A stretch of DNA of 64,000 nucleotides, from the NCBI RefSeq assembly GCF_012972705.2, contig NZ_JABCSC020000002.1, forward strand, positions 372,001-436,000. Reading direction: 5' to 3'. The position numbers and the translations under genes were made by a program. The notes below the pieces were generated by a model, which worked only from the letters and a program-made list of their open reading frames with translations, made no database searches and was not told the origin of the DNA. The stretch is from Uliginosibacterium aquaticum. Lineage in GTDB: Bacteria; Pseudomonadota; Gammaproteobacteria; Burkholderiales; Rhodocyclaceae. Of the stretch, positions 25,693 to 34,717 are shown one piece after another (positions within the stretch are counted from its first letter, which is position 1; each line of letters starts with the position of its first letter).

Positions 25693-26502
25693 ATGCTGAC
25701 GAAACTTGCGGGTATTGGCCTGGCGACAGTCGCCATGGCCACGAGCGGCGCAGCGCTAGCGCAGGAAGATCAGGCTGCCGAGCTGGCCAAGAAACTGTCC
25801 AACCCGGTTGCCGCGCTGATCAGCGTCCCGATCCAGTACAACCATGACGAATATGGCGGCCTGAACAAAGGGGCCTCGGTCGACAGCATGGTCTTCCAGC
25901 CAGTGGTGCCGTTTGAATTCAGCCAGGACTGGAACCTGATCACGCGCACCATTGTGCCCTTCATTGAACGCCAGAGCTTCCCCGCAACCGCCGTCAACCA
26001 GTCGGGCTTGAGCGACATCACCGCCAGCCAGTTCTTTTCGCCCAAAGCGCCTACCGAGAGCGGCTGGATCTGGGGTGTTGGCGCCATCGAGCTGCTGCCG
26101 ACTGCGAGCGAATCTGCGCTGGGAACCGAAAAGCTGGGGCTCGGACCGACAGCTGTGGTGCTCAGGCAGAACGGTCCGTGGACGGTTGGTTTTCTGGGCG
26201 CGCACGTCTGGTCGGTCGCAGGGGATGACAAACGTGAAGACGTCAACCTCACGAGCCTGCAGCCCTTCATGAGCTACACCACCAAGACCCACACCACCAT
26301 CGGCGCGTATACCGAATCCGCTTACGACTGGCGCGCCAGACAGTGGACGGTGCCGCTGATCGTGCAGGCCGGCCAGATCCTCAAGCTTGGCCCGCAAATC
26401 ATGCAGCTGGCGGTGGCTGGCAAATACTGGGCCGAGTCGGCCGACAACGCCCAGAAAGGCTGGGGTTTGCGCGTGCAACTGACGCTTCTGTTCCCGAAAT
26501 GA
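25693..26502 (+). CDS. Outer-membrane barrel protein, unassigned transporter-like
   Basis: 269 residues; signal peptide (cleavage after ALA, about residue 23). The mature chain starts QEDQAAELAKKLSNPVAALISVPIQYNHDEYGG and contains alternating amphipathic strands ending in LTLLFPK, with a terminal hydrophobic residue pattern typical of barrels. The segment WNLITRTIVPFIERQSFP is common in transporter-like proteins next to sulfatases. Substrate unknown. Third exported protein after the sulfatase maturase, on the same strand. Confidence 0.75.
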   Translation: MLTKLAGIGLATVAMATSGAALAQEDQAAELAKKLSNPVAALISVPIQYNHDEYGGLNKGASVDSMVFQPVVPFEFSQDWNLITRTIVPFIERQSFPATAVNQSGLSDITASQFFSPKAPTESGWIWGVGAIELLPTASESALGTEKLGLGPTAVVLRQNGPWTVGFLGAHVWSVAGDDKREDVNLTSLQPFMSYTTKTHTTIGAYTESAYDWRARQWTVPLIVQAGQILKLGPQIMQLAVAGKYWAESADNAQKGWGLRVQLTLLFPK

Positions 26503-26506
26503 CGAA

Positions 26507-26552
26507 CCTCCCGCCGTAAAAGGGGCGTGCATCGGACGCCCTCACCGGGAGG
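26507..26552 (+). other. Nested hairpins between two barrel genes
   Basis: Outer arms CCTCCCG (26507-26513) and CGGGAGG (26546-26552) enclose an inner stem GGGCGT/ACGCCC with a 7-base loop. No T-run follows. It could stabilise the processed mRNA or form an attenuator; function is not shown. Confidence 0.35.
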
Positions 26553-26580
26553 CGGCCAGCAACTACACCAGGTCGCAAGC

Positions 26581-27597
26581 ATGGACTACCAGAGACAGCA
26601 GAGCCGGAAACCAGACTTTACGCTCGCGTTGCGTAGTGCGCTCGGGCGCAGGGGCCTGACGATAATCATCGGGGGGATCCTCCTTGGAGCCCTGTGCCCA
26701 GCCCCCGCTTACGCGCAGGGTTCGCCGCTTTTCACCGTCAAGACCGACAAGGTCAAGCGCAATGCTGAAAGCATGCTGGCGCTGATGAGCTTCTCGGCCG
26801 TTCCGGATCTGACCAGCAGCACCTTGAGCATGGATGCGGGTACCGGCAGCTCGGACAGCTCAACCCTAGTCATGTCGCAGCTTGCCGGCGGCGATTCGAT
26901 CAGCAAGAGCTTTCCGCTCTACCTCGAAGGTGGCGTGGCCTATGCACGCTACGACCCGACCTTTGTCGCCAGCAACGGTCAGGCCGAAACGCCATTGCCT
27001 GCCAAATGGACCTCCGTCAGCGCCAGCGGCGGCGTTGGCTGGGATTTCAAGGTCGCCAACAACTTGAAGTTCAGACCCATCTTCAACTTCATGGTGGGTT
27101 CGCTCGCCAGCACGCTTACAACAGTCTCCACCGCAGTGGAAAACAAGGCTGACGCCAATTTCGACTTCCTGCAGGGTGGGCACATGAATGCCTATGGGCT
27201 GGGGGGCTCGGTAATGCTCGATTACGAGGATTACACCCCGCAGCGCGAGATCGACGTCGAATGGCGCTACTCCAATGTCCAGCTCAGAAGTTACGACACT
27301 GCGTTCGAGAGCAGCGCTTCCGGCGAAACGCTCAGCCTGTGGACCCGCTGGCGCGCACCTACCGGACTCACCGCACTGGGGCGGCCCGTACGCTATGTGC
27401 TTGAAGCGGCCCACACCACCTATCTCGGGGATCAGGCGGGCCTGCTCGGCTTTGATCAGCTCACTTCCCTGGGCTGGGGCCTTGAGCTGGATTCCAGCGC
27501 CCACGACATCATCATTACCCGTACCCGCCTTGTTTTTCGCTATCGTTTTGGCAAGAACGTTGAAGGCACGTCACTGGGCATCGCCGTCAGCTTCTAG
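26581..27597 (+). CDS. Outer-membrane beta-barrel protein (autotransporter-barrel-like)
   Basis: 338 residues from the ATG at 26581 (MDYQRQQSRKPDF); a GTG 54 bases earlier is possible but lacks a ribosome site. Long N-region, then a hydrophobic signal (GLTIIIGGILLGALCPAPAYAQ). The body has alternating strands (SFPLYLEGGVAYARYDP, VSASGGVGWDFKV, DVEWRYSNVQLRSYD) and ends ...LGIAVSF, a C-terminal Phe typical of barrels. It resembles solitary autotransporter-type barrels without a passenger. Last gene of the run; function unknown. Confidence 0.72.
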   Translation: MDYQRQQSRKPDFTLALRSALGRRGLTIIIGGILLGALCPAPAYAQGSPLFTVKTDKVKRNAESMLALMSFSAVPDLTSSTLSMDAGTGSSDSSTLVMSQLAGGDSISKSFPLYLEGGVAYARYDPTFVASNGQAETPLPAKWTSVSASGGVGWDFKVANNLKFRPIFNFMVGSLASTLTTVSTAVENKADANFDFLQGGHMNAYGLGGSVMLDYEDYTPQREIDVEWRYSNVQLRSYDTAFESSASGETLSLWTRWRAPTGLTALGRPVRYVLEAAHTTYLGDQAGLLGFDQLTSLGWGLELDSSAHDIIITRTRLVFRYRFGKNVEGTSLGIAVSF

Positions 27598-27970
27598 ATC
27601 GCGAGTCCGTCAGATCAATGGACAGGCTCCAGCCAAGCAAACCGGCTTCTCGCACAAACTGTCTGCGCAGCCAGCACCTGAGCAGAGTTGCGCGACTCTG
27701 CAACGCAGCGAGCTGCGGATCAAAGTCGCGAGCCGTCACGTGCTCACCGGGCAACCAGTCGATTGCTGCAACAAAGCCGCGACTACCCTCAGTCAGAACC
27801 GGCCACTCGGTCTGTTCCTTGGGGGCACAGTGACATCCTGAAGTTGATCAGGGAGGGCTTTCCAAGCAACGTATGCTTATCCGAGCTAACGAGTGCTTGG
27901 CGCGAACAGTAAGGAACGCTTGCCTCAAGCGACGTGTATGAATTTTATGCAGTACAAAGCAACCAGAAAA
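27598..27970. other. Gap without an assigned gene
   Basis: About 370 bases. The minus strand is open for 85 codons (27590-27847) with a protein-like translation (FVAAIDWLPGEHVTARDFD, then LRRQFVREAGLLGWSLSID) but no clear start or ribosome site, and its 3' end overlaps the barrel gene. It may be a decayed gene. The rest, 27848-27970, is AT-richer and shows nothing recognisable apart from the tRNA terminator that follows. Confidence 0.4.
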
Positions 27971-27974
27971 ACAA

Positions 27975-27998
27975 AAGGCCCTGAAAACTCAGGGCCTT
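27975..27998 (-). terminator. Terminator of tRNA-Ser
   Basis: Perfect 10-bp stem AAGGCCCTGA (27975-27984) / TCAGGGCCTT (27989-27998) with a 4-base loop. On the minus strand it is followed by TTTGTTTTTC. It lies 12 bases past the tRNA 3' end. Confidence 0.88.
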
Positions 27999-28010
27999 AG
28001 CAAGTCTTCG

Positions 28011-28101
<91 letters not shown>

Positions 28102-28292
28102 GCGAAGAGGCAAGATTATAGCCAGACTTGGCACCTTCGGGCAATGCCAGAGTAAAAACTTTCCACGCGCCAAGCGCTCGCCAAGGAATTTGTGCTTTTT
28201 CCCGTAAGCTTTTGCGGCCAAGGCGGTCTACTACAGATAGATCCCGACACCAGAGAGCCCGGCAGACCCACTGCCCTGAAAGGATGGACCCC

Positions 28293-29237
28293 ATGCTGAT
28301 CCGACGCCCCGACAACATCCCCCCCTCCGAAATCACCGCGCCCGAGCTCTACCAGGCCCGTCGCGAGTTCATACACAGCGGCAGTCGTGCAGTTATGGCC
28401 GCTGCGGCAGGACTGGCGTTGCCCTGGGGGGCGGCCGAAGCTGCAGCACTTGCCAATGTGCAGCCCAATCGACAGAAGATTGATGACAAACCGACGCGCC
28501 TGAAGGACATCACGAGCTACAACAACTTCTACGAGTTCGGACTGGACAAGGATGAACCTGCGGAAAATGCCGGCGTGATGAAGACACGGCCGTGGACCGT
28601 TGTAGTGGAAGGTCTGTGCAACAAGCCACGCAGCTTTGCCATCGAAGATCTGCTCAAGCTTGCACCACTTGAGGAACGCATCTATCGCATGCGCTGCGTC
28701 GAGGGCTGGTCAATGGTGATTCCCTGGGTAGGCTTCCCACTGGCGAGTTTGCTCAAGCTGGTCGAACCGCAGGGCAGTGCGAAATTCGTGGAGTTCGTGA
28801 CTCACTACGACAAGCGGATCATGCTCGGCACCTGGCAACCAGTGCTGGACTGGCCTTATACCGAAGGTCTGCGTCTCGATGAGGCCATGCACCCGCTCAC
28901 GCTGATGGCGGTCGGCCTCTACGGCGAGGAGTTGCTGCCTCAGAATGGCGCCCCGATCCGCCTGGTGGTGCCCTGGAAGTATGGTTTCAAGGGCGCAAAA
29001 TCCATCGTGAAGATCAGGCTGGTCGAGAAGATGCCGGGCACGGCCTGGAACAAGGCTGCCGCCAATGAATACGGTTTCTATTCGAACGTCAATCCGGCCG
29101 TACATCATCCACGCTGGAAGCAGGATACCGAGCGCCGCATCGGTGAAATCACCAAGCGCAAGACCCTGCTTTTCAACGGTTATGCCGACGAGGTGGGCCA
29201 GCTTTACACCGGCATGGACCTGAAGAAGAACTACTGA
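28293..29237 (+). CDS. msrP: MsrP, periplasmic protein-methionine-sulfoxide reductase catalytic subunit
   Basis: 314 residues from the ATG at 28293, 9 bases after an AAAGGA site. The twin-arginine signal ([25 protein letters not shown]) fits Tat export of a molybdopterin enzyme. The sulfite-oxidase-fold signature [15 protein letters not shown] holds C135, the expected Mo ligand. [14 protein letters not shown] and [17 protein letters not shown] match the family closely. It reduces methionine sulfoxide in envelope proteins damaged by reactive oxygen or chlorine species. Start of a two-gene unit with msrQ (overlap of one base, TGATG). Confidence 0.95.
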   Translation: MLIRRPDNIPPSEITAPELYQARREFIHSGSRAVMAAAAGLALPWGAAEAAALANVQPNRQKIDDKPTRLKDITSYNNFYEFGLDKDEPAENAGVMKTRPWTVVVEGLCNKPRSFAIEDLLKLAPLEERIYRMRCVEGWSMVIPWVGFPLASLLKLVEPQGSAKFVEFVTHYDKRIMLGTWQPVLDWPYTEGLRLDEAMHPLTLMAVGLYGEELLPQNGAPIRLVVPWKYGFKGAKSIVKIRLVEKMPGTAWNKAAANEYGFYSNVNPAVHHPRWKQDTERRIGEITKRKTLLFNGYADEVGQLYTGMDLKKNY

Positions 29238-29920
29238 TGCGAGACTGGATCAAGAACCCTGGGCGCGGCGCGATCGCGGCCTTCAAATGCGTACTCTTCC
29301 TTGCCTGCCTGCTGCCTCTGGCACACATGAGCTGGGGCTTTTTCAATGATGAACTGGGCGCCAACCCGGTGGAGGCGATTACACGCGGCACTGGCGAGTG
29401 GACCCTGCGTTTCCTGCTGGCCTCACTTGCCATCACTCCGCTGCGCAAGTTGAGCGGCATGAACTGGCTGCTGCGCACCCGCCGCATGCTGGGGCTGTAT
29501 GCCTTTTTCTATGGTCTGCAACACTTCATCACCTACATCTGGCTGGACCAGTTTTTTGATTGGGAAGGCATCGCACGCGACATCCTGAAACGCCCCTTCA
29601 TCACGGTGGGCTTTGCCGCTTTCGTACTGCTGATCCCGCTTGCCGCGACTTCCTTCAACGCCGCCATCCGCTGGCTGGGCGGACGACGCTGGCAGGCACT
29701 GCATCGCTCGGTATACGCCATCGGCATCCTCGCTGTGCTGCACTACTGGTGGCTGGTGAAGCGGGATATTACCGAACCACTGATCTACACCCTGATTCTG
29801 GCGACACTGCTGGGCTACCGTGCCTGGATGCGTGAGGAAGAGCGCCGGCGTCAGCTCGCCACCGGGCGGCCACAGCAGAAAGTGAAAGCGCGCAAGATCA
29901 TTCCGATCATTCCGCGCTGA
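29237..29920 (+). CDS. msrQ: MsrQ, haem-binding membrane subunit for MsrP
   Basis: 227 residues, about six membrane segments. The ferric-reductase-like pattern is visible: GEWTLRFLLASLAITPLRKL, RRMLGLYAFFYGLQHFITYIWLDQ and LHRSVYAIGILAVLHYWWLVK, each carrying conserved His likely to ligate haem b. MsrQ passes electrons from the quinone pool to MsrP. The start overlaps the msrP stop by one base. Confidence 0.95.
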   Translation: MRDWIKNPGRGAIAAFKCVLFLACLLPLAHMSWGFFNDELGANPVEAITRGTGEWTLRFLLASLAITPLRKLSGMNWLLRTRRMLGLYAFFYGLQHFITYIWLDQFFDWEGIARDILKRPFITVGFAAFVLLIPLAATSFNAAIRWLGGRRWQALHRSVYAIGILAVLHYWWLVKRDITEPLIYTLILATLLGYRAWMREEERRRQLATGRPQQKVKARKIIPIIPR

Positions 29921-29921
29921 G

Positions 29922-30473
29922 CTATCTGAGCAACGGCTTGACCTTGCGCTTGAACTCGACCGCCAGATTGACACGCGCGGACTTGTTCAGCGCCGTGATG
30001 ATCTTGTTCCCGAGGGCGATGTAATCGCCAATGCGCGCAGCCTTGTCCAGCTCCTTCAGATAAGGTGCGGACTTGGCAGCGAAACTGGCACTGATGGTCT
30101 CGGTATAGATGCGGTAGAGCGCCATCAGGCGGGAACTCTCGTCAGAGGGCAGCGGGCTCTGCATTTCCGACATCCATGAAGCTTCGCCTTGCGCGGGCAG
30201 TTCCACGACTTCCGGCAGATTGGAGGCGGGGCCGGTATGCGGTGTGGGTTCCACACTCTCGACCACCGGGTGGATCAGGCCGGCTTCCTGCAGCAGTTCC
30301 AGATGCTCCTGCAGGATCACGGGATCAACGGCAAACTTGCCACGCAGTTCAGACACCGGCTGCTTGCCATCCACAAGAATCAGGAGCGAGCGCACGCGCG
30401 GATGCAGGCGCATCTGGCGCTGCTGGATTTCATCCAGCCCGGCACTCGTCTTGGCAAAAACCAGCCTGTCCAT
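29922..30473 (-). CDS. Conserved hypothetical protein, possible winged-helix N-terminus
   Basis: 183 residues, soluble. The N-terminal 70 residues (LDEIQQRQMRLHPRVRSLLILVDGKQPVSELRGKF... LLQEAGLIHPV) look like a winged-helix-type domain. After a Pro-rich linker, a helical second half (SRLMALYRIYTETISASFAAKSAPYLKELDKAARIG) follows. Not recognised as a characterised family. Convergent with msrQ, one base between stops. A 12-bp palindrome lies upstream. Confidence 0.65.
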   Translation of the reverse strand: MDRLVFAKTSAGLDEIQQRQMRLHPRVRSLLILVDGKQPVSELRGKFAVDPVILQEHLELLQEAGLIHPVVESVEPTPHTGPASNLPEVVELPAQGEASWMSEMQSPLPSDESSRLMALYRIYTETISASFAAKSAPYLKELDKAARIGDYIALGNKIITALNKSARVNLAVEFKRKVKPLLR

Positions 30474-30559
30474 CTGTTCCCCGAAACCGCTTCCAGCGGC
30501 GAATATTAGCTGTAGGTTCTTCTCCTACAGGCGCGCGGGGAAATATTACTTTGTATCTA

Positions 30560-30571
30560 TGACAGCTGTCA
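30560..30571. promoter_or_regulatory. Perfect 12-bp palindrome upstream of the 29,922-30,473 gene
   Basis: TGACAGCTGTCA, 87 bases before the start of the minus-strand gene and just downstream of the helicase stop. Its symmetry and position suggest an operator. The regulator is unknown. Confidence 0.35.
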
Positions 30572-30594
30572 GCACGCGAAGCTGCAATTTTTTG

Positions 30595-32556
30595 TCAATC
30601 TGCCGAGCTGGCGGGCGGCGGCAAGGCTTCGAGGAAAGCCACCACTTCCTCCTCGATGCGTGTGCGGCGCATCGCCGGCAGGCTTTGCCAGACCCGCTTG
30701 CCATAGGGTTTGCTGATCATGCGCGGGTCGCACACCATCAGCACACCACGATCGCGCTCGGAGCGGATCAGCCGCCCTGCCCCCTGTTTCATGCTGATCA
30801 CCGCGCGCGGCAGCTGATATTCCATGAACGGGTTCTTGCCCTGCTTCTCGATCCAGTCGACGCGGGCTTTCAGCACCGGGTCATCCGGCGGCGCAAAGGG
30901 CAGCTTGTCGATGATCACGACAGATAGCGCATCGCCCGGCACATCCACGCCTTCCCAGAAGCTCTGGCTGGCTACCAGCACTGCATTGCCGAGCTGACGG
31001 AAGCGCTCCAGCAACTCACTGCGCGAGGCTTGGCCCTGGATCAACAAGGGGAAATCCAGCGCCTGGCGATGAAAGCGCGACTCCAGCCCCTCGTGGATGT
31101 GCTTCATGGCCCGCAGCGACGTACACAGCACGAAAGTGCGCCCTTGGGCTGCACGGATCACCGGCACAGCGGCTTCGATGACTGCATCCAGATACAGAGG
31201 ACTGTTCGGATCGGGCATATTCGCTGGTGCGTACAGCAAAGCCTGATCCTGATATTCGAAGGGGCTGCCCCACATGCCGGTATCGGGCGGCGGATCCAGC
31301 ACATCGAGGCCCAGTTCGCCACAGTAGTGGCCGAAGCTCTGCCCGACAGCGAGCGTTGCGGAGGCAAAGATCCAGCTCTTGGCATTGCCCTCGATCTGCT
31401 TGCGGAAAATCTCGGCCACCCGCAGCGGGGTGGTATTCAGCGAGGCCGACTGGCTGAATACCTCGACCCAGCGGATCGTGTCCGGCTGATTCAGGCGGCG
31501 CCAGTTGGTGAGCCGCGCGTGCAGATCGGTGGCGCGCTGCCAGCATTTCTCCAGTCCTTCGGAGCGCTCGGCCTGCGATTCGGCTAAACCGACAAAGGCT
31601 TCCAGCTCATGCTCGACCACATCCAGCGCGGCCAGGAAGTCCGCCTTGTCGCCGACCTGCTCGAAGGAAAGCCGGGCGTTCTCGCCAGGAATCGCCAGAC
31701 GCAGATCCCGAGCGGCTTTCTCCAGCGATCGGGTGGCATCCTGCAAGGGCAGGAAATCGCGTGCCCCCGCGACCGCCTCGACCCGGGTATCGCGCGCCAG
31801 ATCGAGCATCTGGCCAGTGGAGGCCGAGTCGCCAAAGAACATCGAGGCGGTTTCCGGCAACTGATGCGCTTCGTCGAAGATCACCGTATTGCAGGCCGGC
31901 AACAGCTCGCCCATGCCTTCGTCGCGCAACATCACATCTGCGAAAAACAGGTGATGATTGACCACCACCACATCCGCCTCCTGCGCCGCGCGCCGCGCCG
32001 CCATCACGAAGCACTCCTTGGCGTTCGGGCACTCCTGGCCGAGACAGTTCTCGCGCGTCGAGGTTGCCGCCATCCATACCGTGGAATCCTCGGGCACGCC
32101 GGTGCATTCAGCCTTGTCGCCGGTCTGGGTGTGCATCAGCCATTTGGCAATCGTGCGGATGTGGACCGCATCCTCGCGATTGAGGAAACGGCCTTCGAGC
32201 TGGGCCCGCCCGATATGGTAGTGGCAGGCATAGTTCTGGCGGCCCTTCAGCAAGGCAACGCCCACCGGCACCTTCAAGGCCTTGCGCACGGCAGGCAGGT
32301 CGCGGTGAAAGAGCTGGTCCTGCAGGGTCTTGGTACCAGTCGAGACGATCACCTTGCCACCCGAGAGGAGAGCCGGCACGAGATAAGCGAAGGTCTTGCC
32401 AGTACCGGTACCCGCCTCGGCCACCAGCAGGCGATTGCCATGGATTGCGCGCGCAATCGCCGCCGCCATCTCCAGTTGCTGGGGGCGCGGTCGAAAACCG
32501 GGAATCACGCGGGCAAGCGTGCCGTCATCAGCAAAGTGGGGGGTGATGTCGATCAT
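30595..32556 (-). CDS. yoaA: ATP-dependent DNA helicase, DinG/YoaA (XPD-like) family
   Basis: 653 residues from the ATG at 32556 (MIDITPHFADDGTLARVIPGFRPRPQQ); upstream codons read as non-coding. Walker A is AEAGTGTGKTFAYLVP and Walker B is VIFDEAHQLPE (DEAH). The Fe-S region has Cys at CTGVPE, ENCLGQECP and KECF, as in XPD-like 5'-3' helicases. Motif VI region is QGAGRLIRSERDRG. Family members unwind DNA in repair of replication-blocking damage. Stands alone between the small gene and gspE. Confidence 0.9.
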   Translation of the reverse strand: MIDITPHFADDGTLARVIPGFRPRPQQLEMAAAIARAIHGNRLLVAEAGTGTGKTFAYLVPALLSGGKVIVSTGTKTLQDQLFHRDLPAVRKALKVPVGVALLKGRQNYACHYHIGRAQLEGRFLNREDAVHIRTIAKWLMHTQTGDKAECTGVPEDSTVWMAATSTRENCLGQECPNAKECFVMAARRAAQEADVVVVNHHLFFADVMLRDEGMGELLPACNTVIFDEAHQLPETASMFFGDSASTGQMLDLARDTRVEAVAGARDFLPLQDATRSLEKAARDLRLAIPGENARLSFEQVGDKADFLAALDVVEHELEAFVGLAESQAERSEGLEKCWQRATDLHARLTNWRRLNQPDTIRWVEVFSQSASLNTTPLRVAEIFRKQIEGNAKSWIFASATLAVGQSFGHYCGELGLDVLDPPPDTGMWGSPFEYQDQALLYAPANMPDPNSPLYLDAVIEAAVPVIRAAQGRTFVLCTSLRAMKHIHEGLESRFHRQALDFPLLIQGQASRSELLERFRQLGNAVLVASQSFWEGVDVPGDALSVVIIDKLPFAPPDDPVLKARVDWIEKQGKNPFMEYQLPRAVISMKQGAGRLIRSERDRGVLMVCDPRMISKPYGKRVWQSLPAMRRTRIEEEVVAFLEALPPPASSAD

Positions 32557-32717
32557 GAGCAGGCAGACCAAAGGCCGCGCGATGTTAGCACGCTCAATGC
32601 GGCGGGTCCGGCTGTCGTTAAAAGCTGCAAAGGGCTTGAAAAACTCCCAAACCAAGCCCCTGCCCGTACTCCCCCGGGAGTACATTCCAGTCTCGCGCGC
32701 CCAGCCTTCACCGTGAC

Positions 32718-34535
32718 ATGAACAGCCCTAGCTCCAAACACGCCGCCAGTGAACACCGCCTCCAGCTCAAGGAGGTTCTGAAACTGATGCGCGAAGATCG
32801 CCTGATCAGCCATGAGGATGCCGAGGCGATCTTCGCCGAACGCTACAGCCACAAGGGCGGTGCGCATCCACTGGTGGTCATTGCCGAACGCCAGCTGAAA
32901 TCCGCTCAGCCGCCGCACAAGCTCCTGCACATCGATGCCCTCACCGAATGGCTCGCCGGCAAACTGGGGCTGGAGTACTTCCACATTGATCCGCTGAAGA
33001 TCAATTTCTCAACCGTCACCGAAGTGATGACCGCCGCCTACGCCTCGCGTCTGCAGGTGCTGCCTGTGCAGGTCAGTGGCAACGAGGTGGTGATCGCCAG
33101 CGCCGAGCCCTTCGTGCGCGAGTGGGAGGCTGAACTCCTGCATGTGCTGCGCAAGCCGATTCGCCGCGTGTTCGCCAATCCGGTGGATATCGAGCGCTTC
33201 CAGATCGAGTTCTACAACCTCGCGCGCTCGGTCAAGAAGGCCTCCCAGGCCGAGCAACAGAAGGGCAGCGCGATCTCGAACTTCGAGCAACTGGTCGAGC
33301 TCTCGAAAACCAATCGCCAGTTCGACGCCAACGAGCAGCACATCGTCTCCATCGTCGACTGGCTGTGGCAATACGCCTTTGACCAGCGTGCGTCGGACAT
33401 CCACGTCGAGCCCCGCCGCGAGATGGGCATCGTGCGCTTTCGCATCGATGGCGTGCTGCATCAGGTCTACCAGCTGCCGATGACGGTCATCAACGCGATG
33501 ACCAGCCGCATCAAGATTCTCGGCCGCATGGACGTGGTCGAGAAACGCCGGCCTCAGGATGGCCGTATCAAGACCCGCACGCCTCAGGGCACCGAGGTCG
33601 AGCTGCGCCTGTCCACCCTGCCCACCGCCTTCGGCGAAAAGCTGGTGATGCGGATTTTCGATCCGGACGTGCTGGTGCGCAGCTTTGCCGAGCTCGGCTT
33701 CACTGATGAAGATCTCACGCGCTGGCACCACATGACTCGCCAGCCCAACGGCATCATCCTGGTGACCGGCCCGACCGGCTCGGGCAAGACCACCACGCTC
33801 TACTCCACCCTCAAGCAGCTCGCCACACCGGAAGTGAATGTGTGCACGATCGAAGATCCGATCGAAATGGTGGAAGGCGCCTTCAACCAGATGCAGGTCC
33901 AGGCGGGTATTGACCTTGGCTTTGCGGACGGCGTACGGGCACTACTGCGGCAGGACCCGGACATCATCATGATCGGCGAAATCCGCGACCTGGAAACCGC
34001 CGAAATGGCTATCCAGGCCGCCCTCACCGGCCATCTGGTGCTCTCCACCCTGCACACCAACGACGCGCCGTCAGCCATCACCCGGATGCTGGATCTGGGG
34101 GTGCCTCCCTACCTGCTGAATGCCACCATGCTCGGCGTGATGGCCCAACGCCTGGTACGTACTCTGTGCCCGCACTGCAAGCAACCCTCGCCACCCACGC
34201 CGGAAGAAGCCCTGGTCTGGGAGCAGCTCGTGGCGCCATTCAAGGCCGCCGTGCCACGCCATTTCCATCGCCCAGTCGGCTGCCTGGAATGTCGCAACAC
34301 CGGCTACAGCGGCCGGATGGGGATCTACGAGACCCTGCTGATGTCGCCGGGGATCGCCCGCCAGATCCAGCACAACACCGAACTCGCTGCCGTCCGTCAG
34401 CAGGCCATGCGTGAAGACATGAAACCACTGCGCATTTCGGGCGCCCTGAAGATCGCCAAAGGTCTGACCAGCCTAGAAGAAGTCGTACGCAGCGCACCGC
34501 CGGCACAGGATGAGAGCCTCGCCACCAGCACCTGA
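32718..34535 (+). CDS. GspE/PilB-family secretion ATPase (stand-alone)
   Basis: 605 residues. An N-terminal GspE-N domain (about residues 50-170) is followed by the ATPase: Walker A GPTGSGKTTTLYSTL (about residue 351), Asp box EDPIEMVEGAFNQMQV, Walker B DPDIIMIGEIRD and His box LTGHLVLSTLHTND. The C-terminal zinc motif is CPHCK with CLECRNTGYSGRMGIYE. It powers a type II secretion system or type IV pilus, but no other gsp or pil gene is present in this window. The partner apparatus is therefore encoded elsewhere, or it serves an atypical system. Confidence 0.9.
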   Translation: MNSPSSKHAASEHRLQLKEVLKLMREDRLISHEDAEAIFAERYSHKGGAHPLVVIAERQLKSAQPPHKLLHIDALTEWLAGKLGLEYFHIDPLKINFSTVTEVMTAAYASRLQVLPVQVSGNEVVIASAEPFVREWEAELLHVLRKPIRRVFANPVDIERFQIEFYNLARSVKKASQAEQQKGSAISNFEQLVELSKTNRQFDANEQHIVSIVDWLWQYAFDQRASDIHVEPRREMGIVRFRIDGVLHQVYQLPMTVINAMTSRIKILGRMDVVEKRRPQDGRIKTRTPQGTEVELRLSTLPTAFGEKLVMRIFDPDVLVRSFAELGFTDEDLTRWHHMTRQPNGIILVTGPTGSGKTTTLYSTLKQLATPEVNVCTIEDPIEMVEGAFNQMQVQAGIDLGFADGVRALLRQDPDIIMIGEIRDLETAEMAIQAALTGHLVLSTLHTNDAPSAITRMLDLGVPPYLLNATMLGVMAQRLVRTLCPHCKQPSPPTPEEALVWEQLVAPFKAAVPRHFHRPVGCLECRNTGYSGRMGIYETLLMSPGIARQIQHNTELAAVRQQAMREDMKPLRISGALKIAKGLTSLEEVVRSAPPAQDESLATST

Positions 34536-34585
34536 TGCACCGCTAAAAAAGCGCCCGCCTAAAACTTCACCTAAGGCCAAAACTT

Positions 34586-34654
34586 GTCATTCCCGCGAAG
34601 ACGAGAATCCAGAGACGTAGAAAAACACTGGACCCTCGCCTTAACGGGGACGAC
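34586..34654. repeat. Imperfect inverted repeat, dispersed-element-like
   Basis: Two 27-base arms: one begins GTCATTCCCGCGAAG (34586-34612), and the other ends CCTTAACGGGGACGAC (34628-34654). They are mostly complementary around a 15-base centre. The motif family GTCATTCCCGCGAA...GGGAATCCAG is found as small dispersed hairpins in many proteobacterial genomes. It occupies the 182-base gap between the convergent gspE and gallate dioxygenase genes, where it may also act as a weak terminator. Confidence 0.6.
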
Positions 34655-34717
34655 ACACTGCACATACCTGTCGCCTGACTGAACGGTATTGCCACCGGAG
34701 GCGGACGCTCCCAGGCC

